From Ga0077555 sp033764055 (lineage in GTDB: Bacteria > Pseudomonadota > Alphaproteobacteria > Rhizobiales > Hyphomicrobiaceae), in assembly GCA_033764055.1 (NCBI GenBank), contig JANRJI010000136.1, forward strand, positions 124,001 through 188,000: a DNA stretch of 64,000 bases, read 5' to 3'. Under the pieces are notes generated by a model. It had not been told where the DNA came from. It worked only from the letters and a program-made list of their open reading frames with translations, and did no database searches. Below, in pieces: positions 34,859 through 44,162 of the stretch (the first letter of the stretch is position 1; every line of letters begins with the position of its first letter). The position numbers and the translations under genes are program-made.

Positions 34859-35536
34859 TCAGGACCTCTCGCGAATGACGGCCGTGATGGCTTCGCGCAG
34901 CTCGTCCATGCCGGTGCCCTCCTCCGCGGAGGTTGCGATCACATGCGGGAAGGCTGCCGGGTGTCGTCTCAGGCCGTCGACCGCCGCCTCCAGGACCTTG
35001 GCGAGTGCCGCCGGCGAGATCTTGTCGGCCTTGGTCAAGACCACCTGGTAGGTGACGCCGGCACCGTCCAGCAAATCCATGATCTCGTTGTCGACAGGCT
35101 TGAGACCGTGCCGCGCGTCGATCAGGACGAGCACCCGCGCCAGCGTCTGGCGCCCGCGCAGATACGCCTTCACCAGCTCGGTCCAGGCGGCGACCTTCTC
35201 CTTGGGCGCCTTGGCGAAACCATAGCCCGGCATGTCGACGAGAAAGAAGCGCGGCTCCCCGTCGACGATGAAGTAATTGAGCTCCTGCGTCCGCCCCGGC
35301 GTGTTCGAGGTGCGCGCCATGCCCTTGTGGCGGATGAGGGCGTTGATCAGGCTCGACTTGCCGACATTCGAGCGCCCGGCGAGCGCAATCTCGAGCGGTC
35401 CGGCTTGGGGCAGATGCTCGAGGGTCGGGACACTCTTGACGAACGTCCACCCCCGGAGGAACGGACCGGCTGCGGCTGGCGTCTCCGCAGCGACCGGCTC
35501 GGTCCTCGTCGGACGGCTTCGCTTCCTCTGATCCAT
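34859..35536 (-). CDS. engB: Ribosome biogenesis GTPase EngB/YihA (YsxC)
   Basis: A 225-residue small GTPase. G1 is GRSNVGKSSL (near residue 54), G3 is DMPGYGFA near residue 99, and G4 is TKADK near residue 165. It assists assembly of the large ribosomal subunit. The ATG at 35536 overlaps the yidC stop (TGATG), so translation is coupled. An N-terminal extension of about 25 residues, rich in basic and Ala residues, precedes the G domain. It is the last gene of the rpmH-rnpA-yidC-engB transcript, an order common in alphaproteobacteria. Confidence 0.95.
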   Translation of the reverse strand: MDQRKRSRPTRTEPVAAETPAAAGPFLRGWTFVKSVPTLEHLPQAGPLEIALAGRSNVGKSSLINALIRHKGMARTSNTPGRTQELNYFIVDGEPRFFLVDMPGYGFAKAPKEKVAAWTELVKAYLRGRQTLARVLVLIDARHGLKPVDNEIMDLLDGAGVTYQVVLTKADKISPAALAKVLEAAVDGLRRHPAAFPHVIATSAEEGTGMDELREAITAVIRERS

Positions 35537-37419
35537 CAACCCTGGCTACCACTTCGTCGAGCCGCGAGCCACGCCTGCAGCTTCTCGAAACCCATGTTCT
35601 TCCAGAGATGGATCTCCGCCCCGTTCTTCCGCGAGATGTAATACTGCTGGGCGAGGGACAGCACGTTGTTCCAGGCCCAGTAGATGACGAGGCCCACCGG
35701 GAATGATGCCAGCATGAAAGTGAACATCACTGGCATCCAGTTGAAGATCATCTGCTGGGTCGGATCGGGCTGCTGCGGGTTGAGCTGCATCTGCACCCAC
35801 ATCGTGAAGCCCATGATGATCGGCCAGAGGCCGATGTGCAGGAAATCGGGCACCGCGAAGGGCAGCAGGCCGAACAGATTGAACAGCGACGTCGGATCTG
35901 GCGCCGAGAGATCGCGGATCCATCCGTAAAAAGGCGCATGACGCATGTCGATCGTCACGAACAGAACTTTGTACAGCGCAAAAAACACGGGAATCTGAAG
36001 CAACATCGGAAGGCAACCCGCCATCGGGTTGATCTTCTGCGTCTTGTAGAGCTCCATGAGCTCCTGCTGTTGCTTCATCTTGTCGTCTTTATAGCGCTCC
36101 CGCAGCTTCTCCATCTCCGGTTGGAGCTTCTTCATCTTCGCCATCGACTCGTAGCTCTTATTGGCGAGCGGGAAGAACAGCCCCTTGATGAGCACGGTCG
36201 TGAGCAGGATGGCGAGGCCGAAGTTGCCCTTGAGCCCCAGCGAGCCGAACATCCCGGCCAGCCAGTCGATCACATGGAACAGCGGCTTGGTGATGAAATA
36301 GAACCAGCCCCAGTCGATCATGAGGTCGAACTGCTTGATGCCGAGCGCGCGATCATACCCCTCGATCACGCCGACCTTCTTGGCGCCCGCGAACACCCGG
36401 GTCGAGACGGCGGCATTGCCTGCGGGCGCTATGGAGAGGCCGCGCTGCACATAGTCGATCTGGTAGCTTTCCTTCAACGCCCCGCGCTTGGCAAACCCGG
36501 TGACATAGATGTCATTGACGGCCTTCTGGTCCGGAATGATGGCTGCGGCCCAGTACTTGTCCGTGATGCCGAACCAGCCGCCGGTCGACTTCTCGAACGG
36601 CTTGGTCAGGTGCTCGCCATCCTTCAAGTCCTTGACGGCACTGGCATAGGCAATCTCCTGCAGGCCCTTCTCGCCGGCTACGCCGATGAGGCCCTCGTGC
36701 AGAATGTAGAAGCCTTCGATCTTCGGCGTGCCATGGCGCGACAGAACCGAGCGATGGTCGAGCACCACCGGCGCGGCACCCTTGTTGGCGACGCTATCCT
36801 CGATCTCGAACATGAACTTGTCGTCGACGCTGATCCGGCGGGAGAAAACGAGCCCCTCCCCGTTGTCCCACTCGAGCGTCACGGGCGTCGCGGGCGTCAG
36901 CTTGGCGCCGGCCGGCGCTTTCCACTCGGTCGCAGCGTCCGGCACCTTCGCGGCCGTGCCCGGCGTGAGGAGCCAACCGAGCTCGGCATAGTACGGATTG
37001 GGCGCCCCCGATGGCGACAGCAAGACCACCGGCTCGCTCTTCGGGTCTGCCGTCTCGTGGTACTGCGCCAGTCGGATGTCGTCGATCCGGCCGCCTTTGA
37101 GCGCGATCGAGCCGATGAGGCTGGGCGTCTCGATCGCGACGCGTGGCGACAGGGCGATCGCCGCGGGCCGCGATGTCGCCAAGGGCGCAACCGCACTCGC
37201 AGGAAGCGAGCCGGACTTGGCAGCCGGCGCACCCGGCGTCACGGTGCCTCCGGCCGGCGCCGGCTGTCCGGGAACCTGCTGCGACGCCTCCTGTCGCGCC
37301 CGCTTCTCCTGCTCATCCTTGATGCGCGGATTGACGAAGAACAGCTGCCACCCGAGCAGGATCAGCGCCGACAGCGCCACCGCGAGGAGGAGATTCTTCT
37401 GGTTGTCGTCCTGCTGCAT
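35536..37419 (-). CDS. yidC: Membrane protein insertase YidC
   Basis: A 627-residue YidC of the long Gram-negative form. An N-terminal membrane anchor (residues 9-26) is followed by a Pro/Ala-rich linker, the large periplasmic beta-sandwich domain (about 90-370), and then the conserved five-helix insertase core (about 370-600). It helps insert and fold inner-membrane proteins, alone or with SecYEG. It lies 6 bp after rnpA. The usual small gene yidD, often found between these two, is missing here. Confidence 0.97.
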   Translation of the reverse strand: MQQDDNQKNLLLAVALSALILLGWQLFFVNPRIKDEQEKRARQEASQQVPGQPAPAGGTVTPGAPAAKSGSLPASAVAPLATSRPAAIALSPRVAIETPSLIGSIALKGGRIDDIRLAQYHETADPKSEPVVLLSPSGAPNPYYAELGWLLTPGTAAKVPDAATEWKAPAGAKLTPATPVTLEWDNGEGLVFSRRISVDDKFMFEIEDSVANKGAAPVVLDHRSVLSRHGTPKIEGFYILHEGLIGVAGEKGLQEIAYASAVKDLKDGEHLTKPFEKSTGGWFGITDKYWAAAIIPDQKAVNDIYVTGFAKRGALKESYQIDYVQRGLSIAPAGNAAVSTRVFAGAKKVGVIEGYDRALGIKQFDLMIDWGWFYFITKPLFHVIDWLAGMFGSLGLKGNFGLAILLTTVLIKGLFFPLANKSYESMAKMKKLQPEMEKLRERYKDDKMKQQQELMELYKTQKINPMAGCLPMLLQIPVFFALYKVLFVTIDMRHAPFYGWIRDLSAPDPTSLFNLFGLLPFAVPDFLHIGLWPIIMGFTMWVQMQLNPQQPDPTQQMIFNWMPVMFTFMLASFPVGLVIYWAWNNVLSLAQQYYISRKNGAEIHLWKNMGFEKLQAWLAARRSGSQG

Positions 37420-37425
37420 GGAGCC

Positions 37426-38034
37426 TCAGCCCTTGGTGTTCGCTCCGGCACCGCGGTGCCGCCGCACGCCGGCCGGTCCGGCCGGACTGGAGTTGGCTCC
37501 GGCCGCAGGAGTCGCTCCCGCACCGGAATGGCCGGGTGCGGCGCCGCCCTTGTCACCCGGGGACGCCGTATCCTCGGCACGTGTAACGCTGTCGTCACGC
37601 TTGCCGCGACCGGCGGCCGCACCGGACTGGGGGCCGCCGGTCGCCCGCCCCTTGTCCCGACCACCGCGACCACCCGCCGCCGGCCTGTCGATGCGACGCA
37701 GCGCGGCGCGCAACGCATCCGACAACTCCGCGAATGGATAGTCGTGCGCCGCCCGACTCGCAACCACCACATAGTCGTGGTCCGGACGGGCCGCGCCGGG
37801 CTCGAGTTGCCGTAGCGCCTCTTTCAACCGGCGCCGGATACGATTGCGGATGACGGCACCGCCGACCTTGCGTGTGATCGTGAAGCCGAACCGCGGGCAT
37901 CCCACGCCCGGTTTGCCAGCGACGTCTGCGACCTGCCTTGCCCGCCCCTCGAGGATGAACCACGGTGTCGCCTGTCGACCGCCACCGCGGACCCGCTTGA
38001 AATCGGCCGGCTTCTTGAGGGTCTCGAAGTGCAT
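37426..38034 (-). CDS. rnpA: Ribonuclease P protein component, with long C-terminal extension
   Basis: A 202-residue protein. Residues 1-120 form the normal RnpA domain, with LKKPADFKRV at the start and the RNA-contacting VIRNRIRRRLKEAL helix near 59-72. It is the protein subunit of RNase P and matures tRNA 5' ends. From about residue 125 to the end there is a Gly/Ala/Arg/Pro-rich tail of about 80 residues with no predicted fold, unusually long compared with the typical 110-130-residue protein. It lies 62 bp after rpmH and 6 bp before yidC on the same transcript. Confidence 0.93.
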   Translation of the reverse strand: MHFETLKKPADFKRVRGGGRQATPWFILEGRARQVADVAGKPGVGCPRFGFTITRKVGGAVIRNRIRRRLKEALRQLEPGAARPDHDYVVVASRAAHDYPFAELSDALRAALRRIDRPAAGGRGGRDKGRATGGPQSGAAAGRGKRDDSVTRAEDTASPGDKGGAAPGHSGAGATPAAGANSSPAGPAGVRRHRGAGANTKG

Positions 38035-38096
38035 AACGCAAGCCCCGCAAGCCGGCGCAGGTCCGCGTGCAGCCCCGAGCCTCCGATTCGTCCCGC

Positions 38097-38231
38097 TCAG
38101 GCCGACAGCCGCTTGCGACCCTTCGCCCGCCGCCGCGCCAGCACGCGCATGCCGCCGACGGTCGACATCCGCTTCCTGAATCCGTGGCGGCGTTTGCGCA
38201 CGAGCCGGCTCGGCTGATAGGTCCTCTTCAC
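38097..38231 (-). CDS. rpmH: 50S ribosomal protein L34
   Basis: A 44-residue ribosomal protein: VKRTYQPSRLVRKRRHGFRKRM, then GGMRVLARRRAKGRKRLSA, a full-length L34. The start is a GTG at 38231 with GGAGAG eight bases upstream; larger frames reaching 38390 are artefacts. It opens the rpmH-rnpA-yidC-engB operon. A near-consensus promoter lies about 180 bp upstream on the same strand. Confidence 0.97.
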   Translation of the reverse strand: MKRTYQPSRLVRKRRHGFRKRMSTVGGMRVLARRRAKGRKRLSA

Positions 38232-38672
38232 GTCGGTCTCTCCGTCCGTCGCGAGACTCCCGGGCCTCGCCCGCATGCCTCGGCTTGGTCTCGCCTGCTT
38301 CCCTTTTCCCGACGGTGCTTGCCTCGGCACGCCCAATGGCACGCCCCAGCCGATGTGCAGCGTCGACCGCGCACCCCCTCTGAGCATCACCTGTCACGGG
38401 ATTGACGGCTTATAGGTGCGCGATCGTGCGCCGTCAACGCCAGTAGCGGCCGGCGCACCGCCCGGCCTCGATCCACCGATGCACCGGGTCCGCGGGGCCG
38501 GATTCGACACTTGGCGACGCCAATGCTAGACGATCGAACCGCTTACACGCATCGGCCCCCGACGCCTCCTGTTCGGAAGGCTCGCGTCTGCCGTCGGTTG
38601 CACGGCTTTCGGACGATGGTCCAGTCGCCAGCGCAAACCGGCCTGGGACCAGCAATTCCTGAGGATCACGCA
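38232..38672. other. 441-bp divergent region between rpmH and the RND adaptor gene
   Basis: Contains the rpmH promoter at 38409-38437 and a leader of about 170 bases before rpmH. On the other side it must hold the promoter of the efflux operon, but I cannot place it. No gene is supported here. Confidence 0.5.
38409..38437 (-). promoter_or_regulatory. Sigma-70-type promoter of rpmH-rnpA-yidC-engB
   Basis: On the minus strand TTGACG (38437-38432) and TATAAG (38414-38409) are 17 bases apart, each one mismatch from the housekeeping consensus. The region is also an 8-base inverted repeat, TTGACGGC/GCCGTCAA (38402-38409 and 38430-38437). Transcription would start near 38402. Confidence 0.75.
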
Positions 38673-39851
38673 ATGCCCGGCACGATGACGCGTGCTGCCG
38701 TCATGGCACTCATTTCGGCACTCCTGCTCGTGGGCTGCGACAGGTCGCAGTCCAATGTCCAGAAAGGGCCGCCGCCTCCGCCGAAGGTGACGGTTGCGCT
38801 GCCACCGACGGGCATGGTGCCGCGGGAGGACGAGTACGTCGGTCGGTTCGTCGCTGTCGACAGCGTCGACGTCCGCGCCCGCGTCGCTGGATACCTCGAG
38901 GCGGTGCATTTCCGGGACGGCGAGATCGTGGAGAAGGGCGCCGCCTTGTTCACCATCGATCGCCGGCCTTTCGAGATCGCCCTCGACCAGGCCCGCGCCA
39001 CCCTGGAGCAGGCGAAGGCCAATCTCGAGCTCGCCGAGAGCGACCTTGCCCGCGCCAAGGACCTCGTCCTGGGCTCGACCATCACCCGGCAGAGCATGGA
39101 TCAGCGCCTCGCGGCCAAGCGCGCTGCCGAGGCAGCCGTCATGGCCCAGACCAACGTCGTCAAGCAGGCCACGCTCGACCTCGAGTTCACGGCGCTGAAG
39201 TCACCCGTGCGAGGCCGCATCGGCGATCGCCGCGTCTCGGTCGGCAACTTCGTCACCGCGGCCACCACCGCCAACTCGACGCTCTTGGCAACCATCCAGT
39301 CGACCGACCCGATCCGCATCGAGTTCACACTCGACGAGGCGGCCTACCTGCGCTTCATGCGCTCGCGCAGCGAGCGCCCTGCCGACGGTCCTGTAAAGGT
39401 ACACCTCAAGCTGCTCGACGAGAAGGAGTTCGCGCACGAGGGCCGCATGGATTTCATGGACAACGCCATGAGCCGGTCGAGCGGCACCATCCGAGGGCGT
39501 GCGGAGATCGCCAACCCGGCGGGCCTCTTCGCGCCCGGCATGTTCGCCCGCGTCCGCCTCGCCATGGCGCCGCCTACCGAGATGCTGCTCGTTCCCGACG
39601 CTGCGATCGGCTCGGAGCAGGTGCGCAAGTTCGTGCTGGTCGTCGGCGACGACGACGTGGCGAGGCCGCGCTATGTCGAGCTCGGCGGCGTCTTCGACGG
39701 CCTGCGATCGGTGGCGAGCGGGCTCAAGTCCGGCGATCGTGTGGTCATCGACGGCCTTATGCGCGTGCGGCCCGGCATGAAGGTCGCCCCACAATCCGGA
39801 AAGATCGAGGCTGCGTCGGCAGCCGCAAAGTCGCCGTCGCGCGCCAACTGA
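38673..39851 (+). CDS. RND efflux periplasmic adaptor (membrane fusion lipoprotein)
   Basis: A 392-residue lipoprotein. The signal peptide ends in the lipobox LLLVGC, with the Cys at about residue 22 to be lipidated. The mature part shows the adaptor layout: a barrel-sandwich half (VDVRARVAGYLEAVHFRDGEIVEKGA), an alpha hairpin (about 90-160), the second lipoyl half, and beta-barrel and membrane-proximal domains. It bridges the RND pump to an outer-membrane channel. GAGGA precedes the ATG at 38673. The pump gene starts 13 bp downstream. The outer-membrane TolC-like component is not nearby. Confidence 0.94.
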   Translation: MPGTMTRAAVMALISALLLVGCDRSQSNVQKGPPPPPKVTVALPPTGMVPREDEYVGRFVAVDSVDVRARVAGYLEAVHFRDGEIVEKGAALFTIDRRPFEIALDQARATLEQAKANLELAESDLARAKDLVLGSTITRQSMDQRLAAKRAAEAAVMAQTNVVKQATLDLEFTALKSPVRGRIGDRRVSVGNFVTAATTANSTLLATIQSTDPIRIEFTLDEAAYLRFMRSRSERPADGPVKVHLKLLDEKEFAHEGRMDFMDNAMSRSSGTIRGRAEIANPAGLFAPGMFARVRLAMAPPTEMLLVPDAAIGSEQVRKFVLVVGDDDVARPRYVELGGVFDGLRSVASGLKSGDRVVIDGLMRVRPGMKVAPQSGKIEAASAAAKSPSRAN

Positions 39852-39864
39852 CGGGCTTCCACCG

Positions 39865-42800
39865 ATGCGGATCTCGCATTTCTTCATCGACCGACCGATT
39901 TTCGCAGGCGTCCTATCGGTGGTGCTCACCATCCTGGGCGCGGTGGCATTCCTGCGCCTGCCGATCGCGCAGTACCCGGAGATCGCGCCGCCCACGATCA
40001 ACATCACGGGCCAGTATCCCGGCGCCAGTGCCGACGTCGTTGCCGCGACCGTCGTTGCCCCGCTCGAGCAGCAGGTCAACGGCGTCGAGAACATGCTCTA
40101 CATCTCGTCGAACAGCACCGGCGACGGCCAATTCACCATCGCCGTCACGTTCGAGCTCGGCACGAATCTCGACGTCGCCCAGGTGCAGGTTCAGAACCGG
40201 GTCGCGACCGCACAGCCGCGCCTACCCGCCGACGTCCGCAATATCGGTGTGACGGTCAACAAGGCCTCGCCCGACCTGATGATGGTGGTGCACCTCTACT
40301 CACCGGACAATTCGCGCGACACGCTGTTCATCTCCAACTACGCCAGCATCCAGGTGACGGACGCCCTGACCCGCCTCGATGGCGTCGGCTCGATCACGGT
40401 GTTCGGCAACCGCGAGTACTCGATGCGGGTCTGGCTCGATCCCGACCGCCTGCAATCGCTCGACCTCACGGCAGGCGACGTCGTGGGCGCGCTGCAGGGT
40501 CAGAATGTCCAGGTCGCTGCGGGCGTGCTCAACCAGCCCCCCGTGGAGAAGTCAGGGGCTTTCCAGCTGACCGTGCGCACGCGCGGCCGGCTGATCGAGC
40601 CCCACGAGTTCGCCGACATCGTCGTCAAGCAGGCCGAGACGGCCGTTGTGCGCCTGAAGGATGTCGGGCGCGTGGAGCTGGCGGCACTCGACTACAACCG
40701 CAACTCGTACCTCGACCGTGACCAGGCGGTCGGCCTCGGCGTGTTCCAACGGCCCGGCTCGAACGCTCTCGCCACATCCGAGGCGATCAAGCGGACGATG
40801 GAGGACATCTCCCGCGATTTCCCGGCCGGCCTCAAGCACACCATCATCTACAATCCGACGCAGTTCATCGAGCAGTCGGTCAGCGCGGTGATCACGACGA
40901 TCTTCGAGGCGGTGTTGCTCGTCGTGCTCGTGGTGATCCTGTTCCTGCAGACCTGGCGCGCCGCGATCATCCCGATTCTCGCCATCCCGATCTCGCTCAT
41001 CGGCACCTTCTTCTTCATGAGCGCCTTCGGTTTCTCGCTGAACAATCTCTCGTTGTTCGGGCTGGTGCTGGCCATCGGCATCGTGGTCGACGACGCGATC
41101 GTCGTCGTCGAGAGCGTCGAGCGCAACATTGCCGCCGGTCTCAGCCCCCGCGATGCCACGCGCCAGACCATGGACGAGGTCGGATCCGCCCTCGTCGCCA
41201 TTGCCCTCGTTCTGATCGCGGTGTTCGTGCCGACGATCTTCATCACCGGAATCTCAGGCCAGTTCTACCGCCAGTTCGCGCTGACCATCGCCGGCGCAAC
41301 GATGATCTCGCTGATCGTCTCGTTGACACTGTCACCCGCCATGTGCGCGTTGCTGTTGAAGCCGCATTCGCACGGGCGCGGGCACTGGATCATGGCGCCG
41401 GTGCGCGGGTTCTTCAGTCTGTTCAACTGGGGTTTCGACGGCCTCTCCAATGGCTATGCCTGGCTGACTGCGCGGCTGGTGCGGATCGCCGGGCTGATGC
41501 TCGTCGTCTATGCCGGTATCGTTGCCTTCGGCATCGCCGAGTTCCGTCGCACGCCGATCGGCTTCATTCCGCAGGTCGACCTCGGCTACATGATCGTCGT
41601 GGTGCAGCTCCCCGGGGGCGCCTCGCTGGCGCGCACCGACGAGGTCAACCGCCGCGTCGGTGCGGCGGCGCTCGAGGTTCCGGGCATCGCCCACGCCGTC
41701 AACATCGTGGGATTCTCGGGCGCGACCTTCACCACCGCGCCCAACTCGGGCGCCGTCTTCGCCGTCCTCGAGCCGTTCGAGGTCCGTGCCAAGGACCCGA
41801 CCAAGTCCGCCGAGGCGATCCAGGCCGCGCTGCAGGCAAAGCTCTCGTTCGTCAGCGAGGGCCTGGTCATCGTTGTACGTCCACCCCCGGTGCGCGGCAT
41901 CGGCACTGCCGGCGGCTTCCGCATGATGATCGAGGATCGCGGCGGCCTCGGCTCGGCCGAGCTGCAACGGGCCGTCTACGCCATGATGGGCAAGGCCGCA
42001 CAGACCTCCGAGGTGCAGCGCGTATTCTCGCTGTTCGAGACCTCGACGCCGCAGATCTTCCTCGACATCGACCGGACCAAGGCCCAGCTGCTGGGCATCC
42101 GGCTGCCGGACGTGTTCCGCGAGTTGCAGACGTTCCTCGGCTCGGCCTACGTCAACGACTTCAATCTGCTCGGGCGCACCTTCCGCGTCACGGCGCAGGC
42201 CGACGAGCGCTTCCGGCTGGACCCGAGCGACATCTGGAAGATTCGCGTCCGCAATCAGTCGGGCGATGCCGTACCGCTGGCCTCTTTCGCGACTGTCAGC
42301 GACGTGTCGGGATCCTATCGCGTCCCCCGCTACAATCTCTACCCAGCGGCCGAGTTGGACGGGGCACCCGCACCTGGAGTCTCGCAAGGCCAGGCGATCC
42401 AGATCATGGAGCAGATGGCTCGCGAGACGCTGCCCCCCGGCTTCGCCTTCGAGTGGACCACGCTCGCCTTCCAGCAGCTCCGCGCCGGCGACACCGCGAT
42501 CTTCGTGTTCGCGCTGGCCGTCGTCTTCGTATTTCTCGTGCTGGCCGCGCAATACGAAAGCCTGACGCTGCCGCTTGCCGTCATCCTCATCGTGCCGATG
42601 TGCCTGATCGCTTCGATCGTCGGCGTCGTGCTGCGCGGCCAGGACAACAACATCCTGACCCAGGTCGGCTTCATCGTCCTGATCGGCCTCGCCGCCAAGA
42701 ACGCGATCCTGATCGTCGAGTTCGCGAAGCAGCTCGAGGACAGCGGTCGCGATCGCCTGTCTGCTGCCGTCGAGGCGGCGCGCCTGAGGCTGCGCCCGAT

Positions 42801-43035
42801 CATCATGACGTCGCTGGCCTTCATCCTCGGCGTGGCGCCCCTGGTGTGGGCGACGGGAGCCGGCGCCGAGCTGCGTCAGACGCTCGGCACCGCCGTGTTC
42901 TCGGGCATGATCGGCGTCACAATCTTCGGCCTGATCTTCACGCCGGCGTTCTATGTGCTCTGCCGGCGGCTCGCCGCCAGCAGGCATCAGCCCCACATCG
43001 CGGCCACTCCCGCCGACGCTTCGGTGCAACATTAG
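39865..43035 (+). CDS. RND multidrug efflux transporter, HAE1 family (AcrB/MexB-like)
   Basis: A 1056-residue inner-membrane pump with twelve helices and two large periplasmic loops. The start MRISHFFIDRPIFAGVLSVV is typical. The proton-relay pair lies in GIVVDDAIVVVE of helix 4 (near residue 407), and a Lys occurs in helix 10 (GLAAKNAILIVEFAK). It exports drugs, dyes or other amphiphiles using the proton gradient, together with the adaptor encoded just upstream. No local regulator is adjacent, so control is probably from elsewhere. Convergent with the gene at 43059. Confidence 0.96.
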   Translation: MRISHFFIDRPIFAGVLSVVLTILGAVAFLRLPIAQYPEIAPPTINITGQYPGASADVVAATVVAPLEQQVNGVENMLYISSNSTGDGQFTIAVTFELGTNLDVAQVQVQNRVATAQPRLPADVRNIGVTVNKASPDLMMVVHLYSPDNSRDTLFISNYASIQVTDALTRLDGVGSITVFGNREYSMRVWLDPDRLQSLDLTAGDVVGALQGQNVQVAAGVLNQPPVEKSGAFQLTVRTRGRLIEPHEFADIVVKQAETAVVRLKDVGRVELAALDYNRNSYLDRDQAVGLGVFQRPGSNALATSEAIKRTMEDISRDFPAGLKHTIIYNPTQFIEQSVSAVITTIFEAVLLVVLVVILFLQTWRAAIIPILAIPISLIGTFFFMSAFGFSLNNLSLFGLVLAIGIVVDDAIVVVESVERNIAAGLSPRDATRQTMDEVGSALVAIALVLIAVFVPTIFITGISGQFYRQFALTIAGATMISLIVSLTLSPAMCALLLKPHSHGRGHWIMAPVRGFFSLFNWGFDGLSNGYAWLTARLVRIAGLMLVVYAGIVAFGIAEFRRTPIGFIPQVDLGYMIVVVQLPGGASLARTDEVNRRVGAAALEVPGIAHAVNIVGFSGATFTTAPNSGAVFAVLEPFEVRAKDPTKSAEAIQAALQAKLSFVSEGLVIVVRPPPVRGIGTAGGFRMMIEDRGGLGSAELQRAVYAMMGKAAQTSEVQRVFSLFETSTPQIFLDIDRTKAQLLGIRLPDVFRELQTFLGSAYVNDFNLLGRTFRVTAQADERFRLDPSDIWKIRVRNQSGDAVPLASFATVSDVSGSYRVPRYNLYPAAELDGAPAPGVSQGQAIQIMEQMARETLPPGFAFEWTTLAFQQLRAGDTAIFVFALAVVFVFLVLAAQYESLTLPLAVILIVPMCLIASIVGVVLRGQDNNILTQVGFIVLIGLAAKNAILIVEFAKQLEDSGRDRLSAAVEAARLRLRPIIMTSLAFILGVAPLVWATGAGAELRQTLGTAVFSGMIGVTIFGLIFTPAFYVLCRRLAASRHQPHIAATPADASVQH

Positions 43036-43058
43036 AGCGCCGCACCCTCAGCGAGGTC

Positions 43059-44021
43059 CTATTCGACCGGTTTGAACCCGGCAGCGATGCGGCGCATCTC
43101 GGGCAGCAGGCGATCGCGCTCCTCAGTCGGCATCTGACCGACGATCCGGTAGTATCCTCCGCCCCGCGGGAGCAACAGCACCTGATAGACCGCGATCTGG
43201 GCGCCGCCGTCCTTGTCTGTCGCCGTGCCGACCATCTCCACGCTGTCCATGCCGGCGATCTCGAGCCGCCGTCGATCCTCGATCTTCGGTTGCGACAAGC
43301 CGGGTAGTCCCTCGAGCAGCCTCTCGGCATAGCTATCGGGCTCGGTCACCAGCCGTCGATCGAGCGACGGAGCCACGATCAGGATCGGCCGTGCCTGTCC
43401 TTTCGCCTGCGGCTCGATGCGCCCGTCGAGCGTGAAGGCGCGCGTTGTCCCGAGGATCGCGCCCGCCGCCTTGAACGGCCCGAGATAGCCGAGCGTGAAC
43501 ACCTCGCGCGCGGGGGCCGGCTCGGCTGCGATCGACGCGCTCGCCAAGGCACGACGCACGACATCGGCGCTGACGAGCCCCTCGGCGAGAGCCGTCTTGC
43601 GCACGTTCGCCGTCACCAATGCCGTCACGCCGGCCTCGCGGAACACGAGCATCAGCTTCGCGAACTCGCCGGCCGGGCCCGACTGCTCTGCTTCGATGAA
43701 GACGTACGGCTCCGCCCGCGCCAAGGTCGAGGCGCGTGCGTTACGCACCCCTTTGGCCTCGAGCGCCTCGGCCGTCATGCCCCTGGCGACCTGGTCGTAG
43801 GCAGCTGCCGGCATTTCGACGACCACGAACGAAGCACCGATCGCCTCGCTGACGAAGCCGGAGAAGAGGGGCGACGGGCTGAATCCCTCCGGCAGGTCGA
43901 GAACGACCCGGCTCGATGGCGCCTGCTGCAGTCGCGCCTGGGCCTCCCGCGCAGAGCCGAGAGGCCAGATCGCAATCATCATCACCGTGAGCAACGCCGC
44001 AGTCCGCGCGATCCAGCGCAT
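43059..44021 (-). CDS. Exported protein of unknown function
   Basis: A 320-residue protein with a signal peptide or N-terminal helix (residues 5-25, ending near SAREAQA). The mature part has a regular alpha/beta pattern without cysteines, including VVLDLPEGFSPSPLFSGF near the start, and a C-terminal Gly/Tyr turn (RGGGYYRIVGQMP). Similar proteins are found in Rhizobiales but I do not know a function; no catalytic motif is visible. GGAGGG precedes the ATG at 44021. Confidence 0.75.
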   Translation of the reverse strand: MRWIARTAALLTVMMIAIWPLGSAREAQARLQQAPSSRVVLDLPEGFSPSPLFSGFVSEAIGASFVVVEMPAAAYDQVARGMTAEALEAKGVRNARASTLARAEPYVFIEAEQSGPAGEFAKLMLVFREAGVTALVTANVRKTALAEGLVSADVVRRALASASIAAEPAPAREVFTLGYLGPFKAAGAILGTTRAFTLDGRIEPQAKGQARPILIVAPSLDRRLVTEPDSYAERLLEGLPGLSQPKIEDRRRLEIAGMDSVEMVGTATDKDGGAQIAVYQVLLLPRGGGYYRIVGQMPTEERDRLLPEMRRIAAGFKPVE

Positions 44022-44162
44022 CGGCGCCCTCCATCCGCTTGCTGAGATGCAATTGCGAACAAGCCGATTCATGCGGCCGATTTACGGCACTCGCCTTCAC
44101 GTCGGTGTCATGGCATGACCCTCGGGCGGCCCGGACATGCCGCGAGGCGGGAGCGCGGCGCC

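Noticed and set aside
35836..37815. A 659-codon plus-strand frame opposite yidC
   Set aside because: It is antisense to well-supported yidC and rnpA, with His/Arg/Gln-rich composition; not a gene.
41332..43032. A 566-codon minus-strand frame opposite the RND pump
   Set aside because: Antisense shadow; the RND pump on the plus strand has all motifs and the correct length.
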